Source: Candidatus Pacearchaeota archaeon UBA284
Lineage (GTDB): Archaea; Nanobdellota; Nanobdellia; Pacearchaeales; UBA284
DNA: 13,071 nt
Assembly: GCA_002499185.1 (NCBI GenBank)
Contig: DAKN01000062.1
Location: 19,079-32,149, forward strand
Direction of reading: 5' to 3'
Shown: in pieces, positions 12,701-13,071 of the stretch
How the letters are laid out: every line of letters starts with the position of its first letter
Position numbering within the stretch: the first letter of the stretch is position 1
Program-made: the position numbers and the translations under genes
Notes under the pieces: generated by a model
What the model saw: only the letters and a program-made list of their open reading frames with translations
Told to the model about the DNA's origin: nothing
Databases searched by the model: none

Positions 12701-13071
12701 AAAGACCAAAGCATATATGCAAAATTAAATGATTTAAGAATTAGAAATGCAGATAAAAAATTGATAGATGAAACTAAAAACGATGCTCTTGAAAATGGAT
12801 TAGGGATAAGATTTGTTCCAAGTTATTCTGCAAAAAATCAATTAGAAATAACTGCACAAACATCAACATTAAGTTTGACTTCAGCAACTAATTTTGGATT
12901 AACATCCCCGGCAGATTATTCCAGCAAGGAAGCAACAATTGCCGCTTACACTGATGAGATAGGGGGAACAAAGACATATCTTTTGATATTAGAAATTCAA
13001 GGAATTACAGATGCAAGCCAGAAAAGGTATAATGTCAAAGAAATTTATCTTTTAGATGGGAAAAAAATTTC
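9728..13071 (+). CDS. Giant secreted/surface protein, C-terminus outside window
   Basis: The frame is open from the ATG at 9728 to the window end, 1114 complete codons and no stop. Residues about 5-27 (IGKIILIFYLALAIIIASNNILG) form a Sec-type signal peptide, with probable cleavage before QATSANP. I do not recognise a named family. Visible parts are: beta-rich segments (about 40-480) with several Cys; a TPR-like helical region (about 532-622: YSEAINYYKDIAGKY, then GTKYGIIALREAAKLA, then IDAIDLLNLIESKYANSKD), like helix pairs in BamD/Tol-Pal-associated proteins; a small beta domain (about 655-692, LRVNDVVMTGYVLG); a coiled coil (about 766-794); a Cys module (W795, C799, C833, C857). Sequons for N-glycosylation are frequent. 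It is translationally close to the pilin-like gene, so the two probably act together at the cell surface. Confidence 0.75.
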   Translation, partial: MKNKIGKIILIFYLALAIIIASNNILGQATSANPYGAGNVPGEAGIIPLQISQQELQYLYPNYGSDPTTTMPWLDDYCNKTGMDFLVQVPLDSCSPAVIRSDLLEEQNVQVLCKLTGIKINPLLDVTRIKEIQLAEAIRSEEIIGITYYPPRTALSYYSYQQGQATQTTSEGKILGLAEMNNLGYVLILIRQQPSEAKMPSSIISNLTLKITYDTSRTYGTEENQFILPILNQNEWMSDYNEYSFWRGKGYIRLIELTENKAKLAIYTNPQSSPIKTIELTEGQTYGDEIRLPGFYCQAGLKPKLEKITTPQNRVLVYIDGVEQLAEQGDVLGNSGCRISDISPSEYGYGGEVRIFCSGNKEIILKISDSQAELKIGGEIGTKKVLSGDKLTIQKQGSTQASDIEEWYVGYIGREYLQILTSAGQTTTTTVQGIDNVTILYNWTNKKDTSSVKKINKVIQDYMERLHSQGSYRIGEAEIAKEITTKISSLEGVIKTADIKVIYGSQITSTSNTINGKKITLVGVTGPIQAVYQKETEQLYSEAINYYKDIAGKYTDLDSKEGTKYGIIALREAAKLAKDFHKNIDAIDLLNLIESKYANSKDSDILKEIEEIKKEILTDLQISGENRATALTTSGEHSFELKKFSKPGIEDLSASLRVNDVVMTGYVLGDKIGNEGLWEIKSITENSVTVVNITDITKTQVISKDQGFIYLQQNTGAPIKISFVSTIVKKEVKITILPFNKERVTYSNFTLQVGIEKRAIKLSTDKTKELISKLDSTIKQIDSINSKLEKLTTTWKKACLVGATALWVKNFAKSITGEGYARRLASEQWVIKCSDGKFRDDVRKQKGIDYELSFERCMQLKEKEINSDVGLMDSALKNTNNLISSIKSEKNVLKKSGLFGMTSTIDEVEFFKAAQNKLKSNSEIITLVFKSKNKENQDVSETTRDFAENLPDYQKYSLITSSQFKDYILDFYLKIECNKNKPTESLICTEKKDQSIYAKLNDLRIRNADKKLIDETKNDALENGLGIRFVPSYSAKNQLEITAQTSTLSLTSATNFGLTSPADYSSKEATIAAYTDEIGGTKTYLLILEIQGITDASQKRYNVKEIYLLDGKKI

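Noticed and set aside
1..13071. CRISPR array, transposase or insertion sequence
   Set aside because: No regularly spaced direct repeats, transposase-like protein or terminal inverted repeats were seen in the window.

Overview
The window reads as chromosomal DNA of a small-genome, AT-rich archaeon, most likely a DPANN lineage of the Woesearchaeota/Pacearchaeota kind; that rank is an inference. Archaeal markers are a GINS replication subunit, ribosomal proteins eL44 and eS1, an FtsY/SRP receptor, a tRNA with a bulge-helix-bulge intron, TATA-type promoters about 25 bp upstream of ATG codons (leaderless mRNAs), and a class III (archaellin/pilin-type) signal peptide. Several proteins are shorter than their families' usual length, which fits a streamlined genome.

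Layout. 1-935 (minus): FtsY, cut by the window edge. A short divergent promoter follows, then a 2,3-bisphosphoglycerate-dependent-type phosphoglycerate mutase (1000-1590). 1658-3078 is a tight information-processing operon: GINS subunit Gins51, eL44, eS1. 3135-3464 holds tRNA-Thr(TGT) and an intron-containing tRNA-Val(GAC), embedded in a dense run of perfect short hairpins. 3506-6861 is a metabolic cluster in one direction: phosphate acetyltransferase (pta), a short CooS-type Ni-Fe carbon monoxide dehydrogenase, and a short acetate kinase (ackA). 6927-7265 is a Tic20/DUF4870-like membrane protein and 7429-7758 a small anchored coiled-coil protein. 7867-9726 is a class III signal-peptide surface protein. 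It is followed after one base by a very large secreted protein (9728 to the window end, more than 1114 residues), which is cut by the edge.

How the genes fit together. The pta-cooS-ackA cluster joins CO/CO2 redox chemistry at a Ni-Fe cluster to acetyl-CoA / acetyl-phosphate / acetate interconversion with ATP formation. Pta/Ack is uncommon in archaea, which usually make acetate with ADP-forming acetyl-CoA synthetase, so the trio is probably of bacterial origin. No acetyl-CoA synthase subunit lies in the window. The enzymes may therefore work with an ACS encoded elsewhere, or the CODH may only supply or consume reduced ferredoxin. The last two genes look like a surface or pilus-like assembly of unknown function.

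The strongest candidates for something new are the compact CODH-acetate operon, the highly structured 115-nt tRNA-Val intron with the hairpin array beside it, and the pilin-like/giant exoprotein pair.
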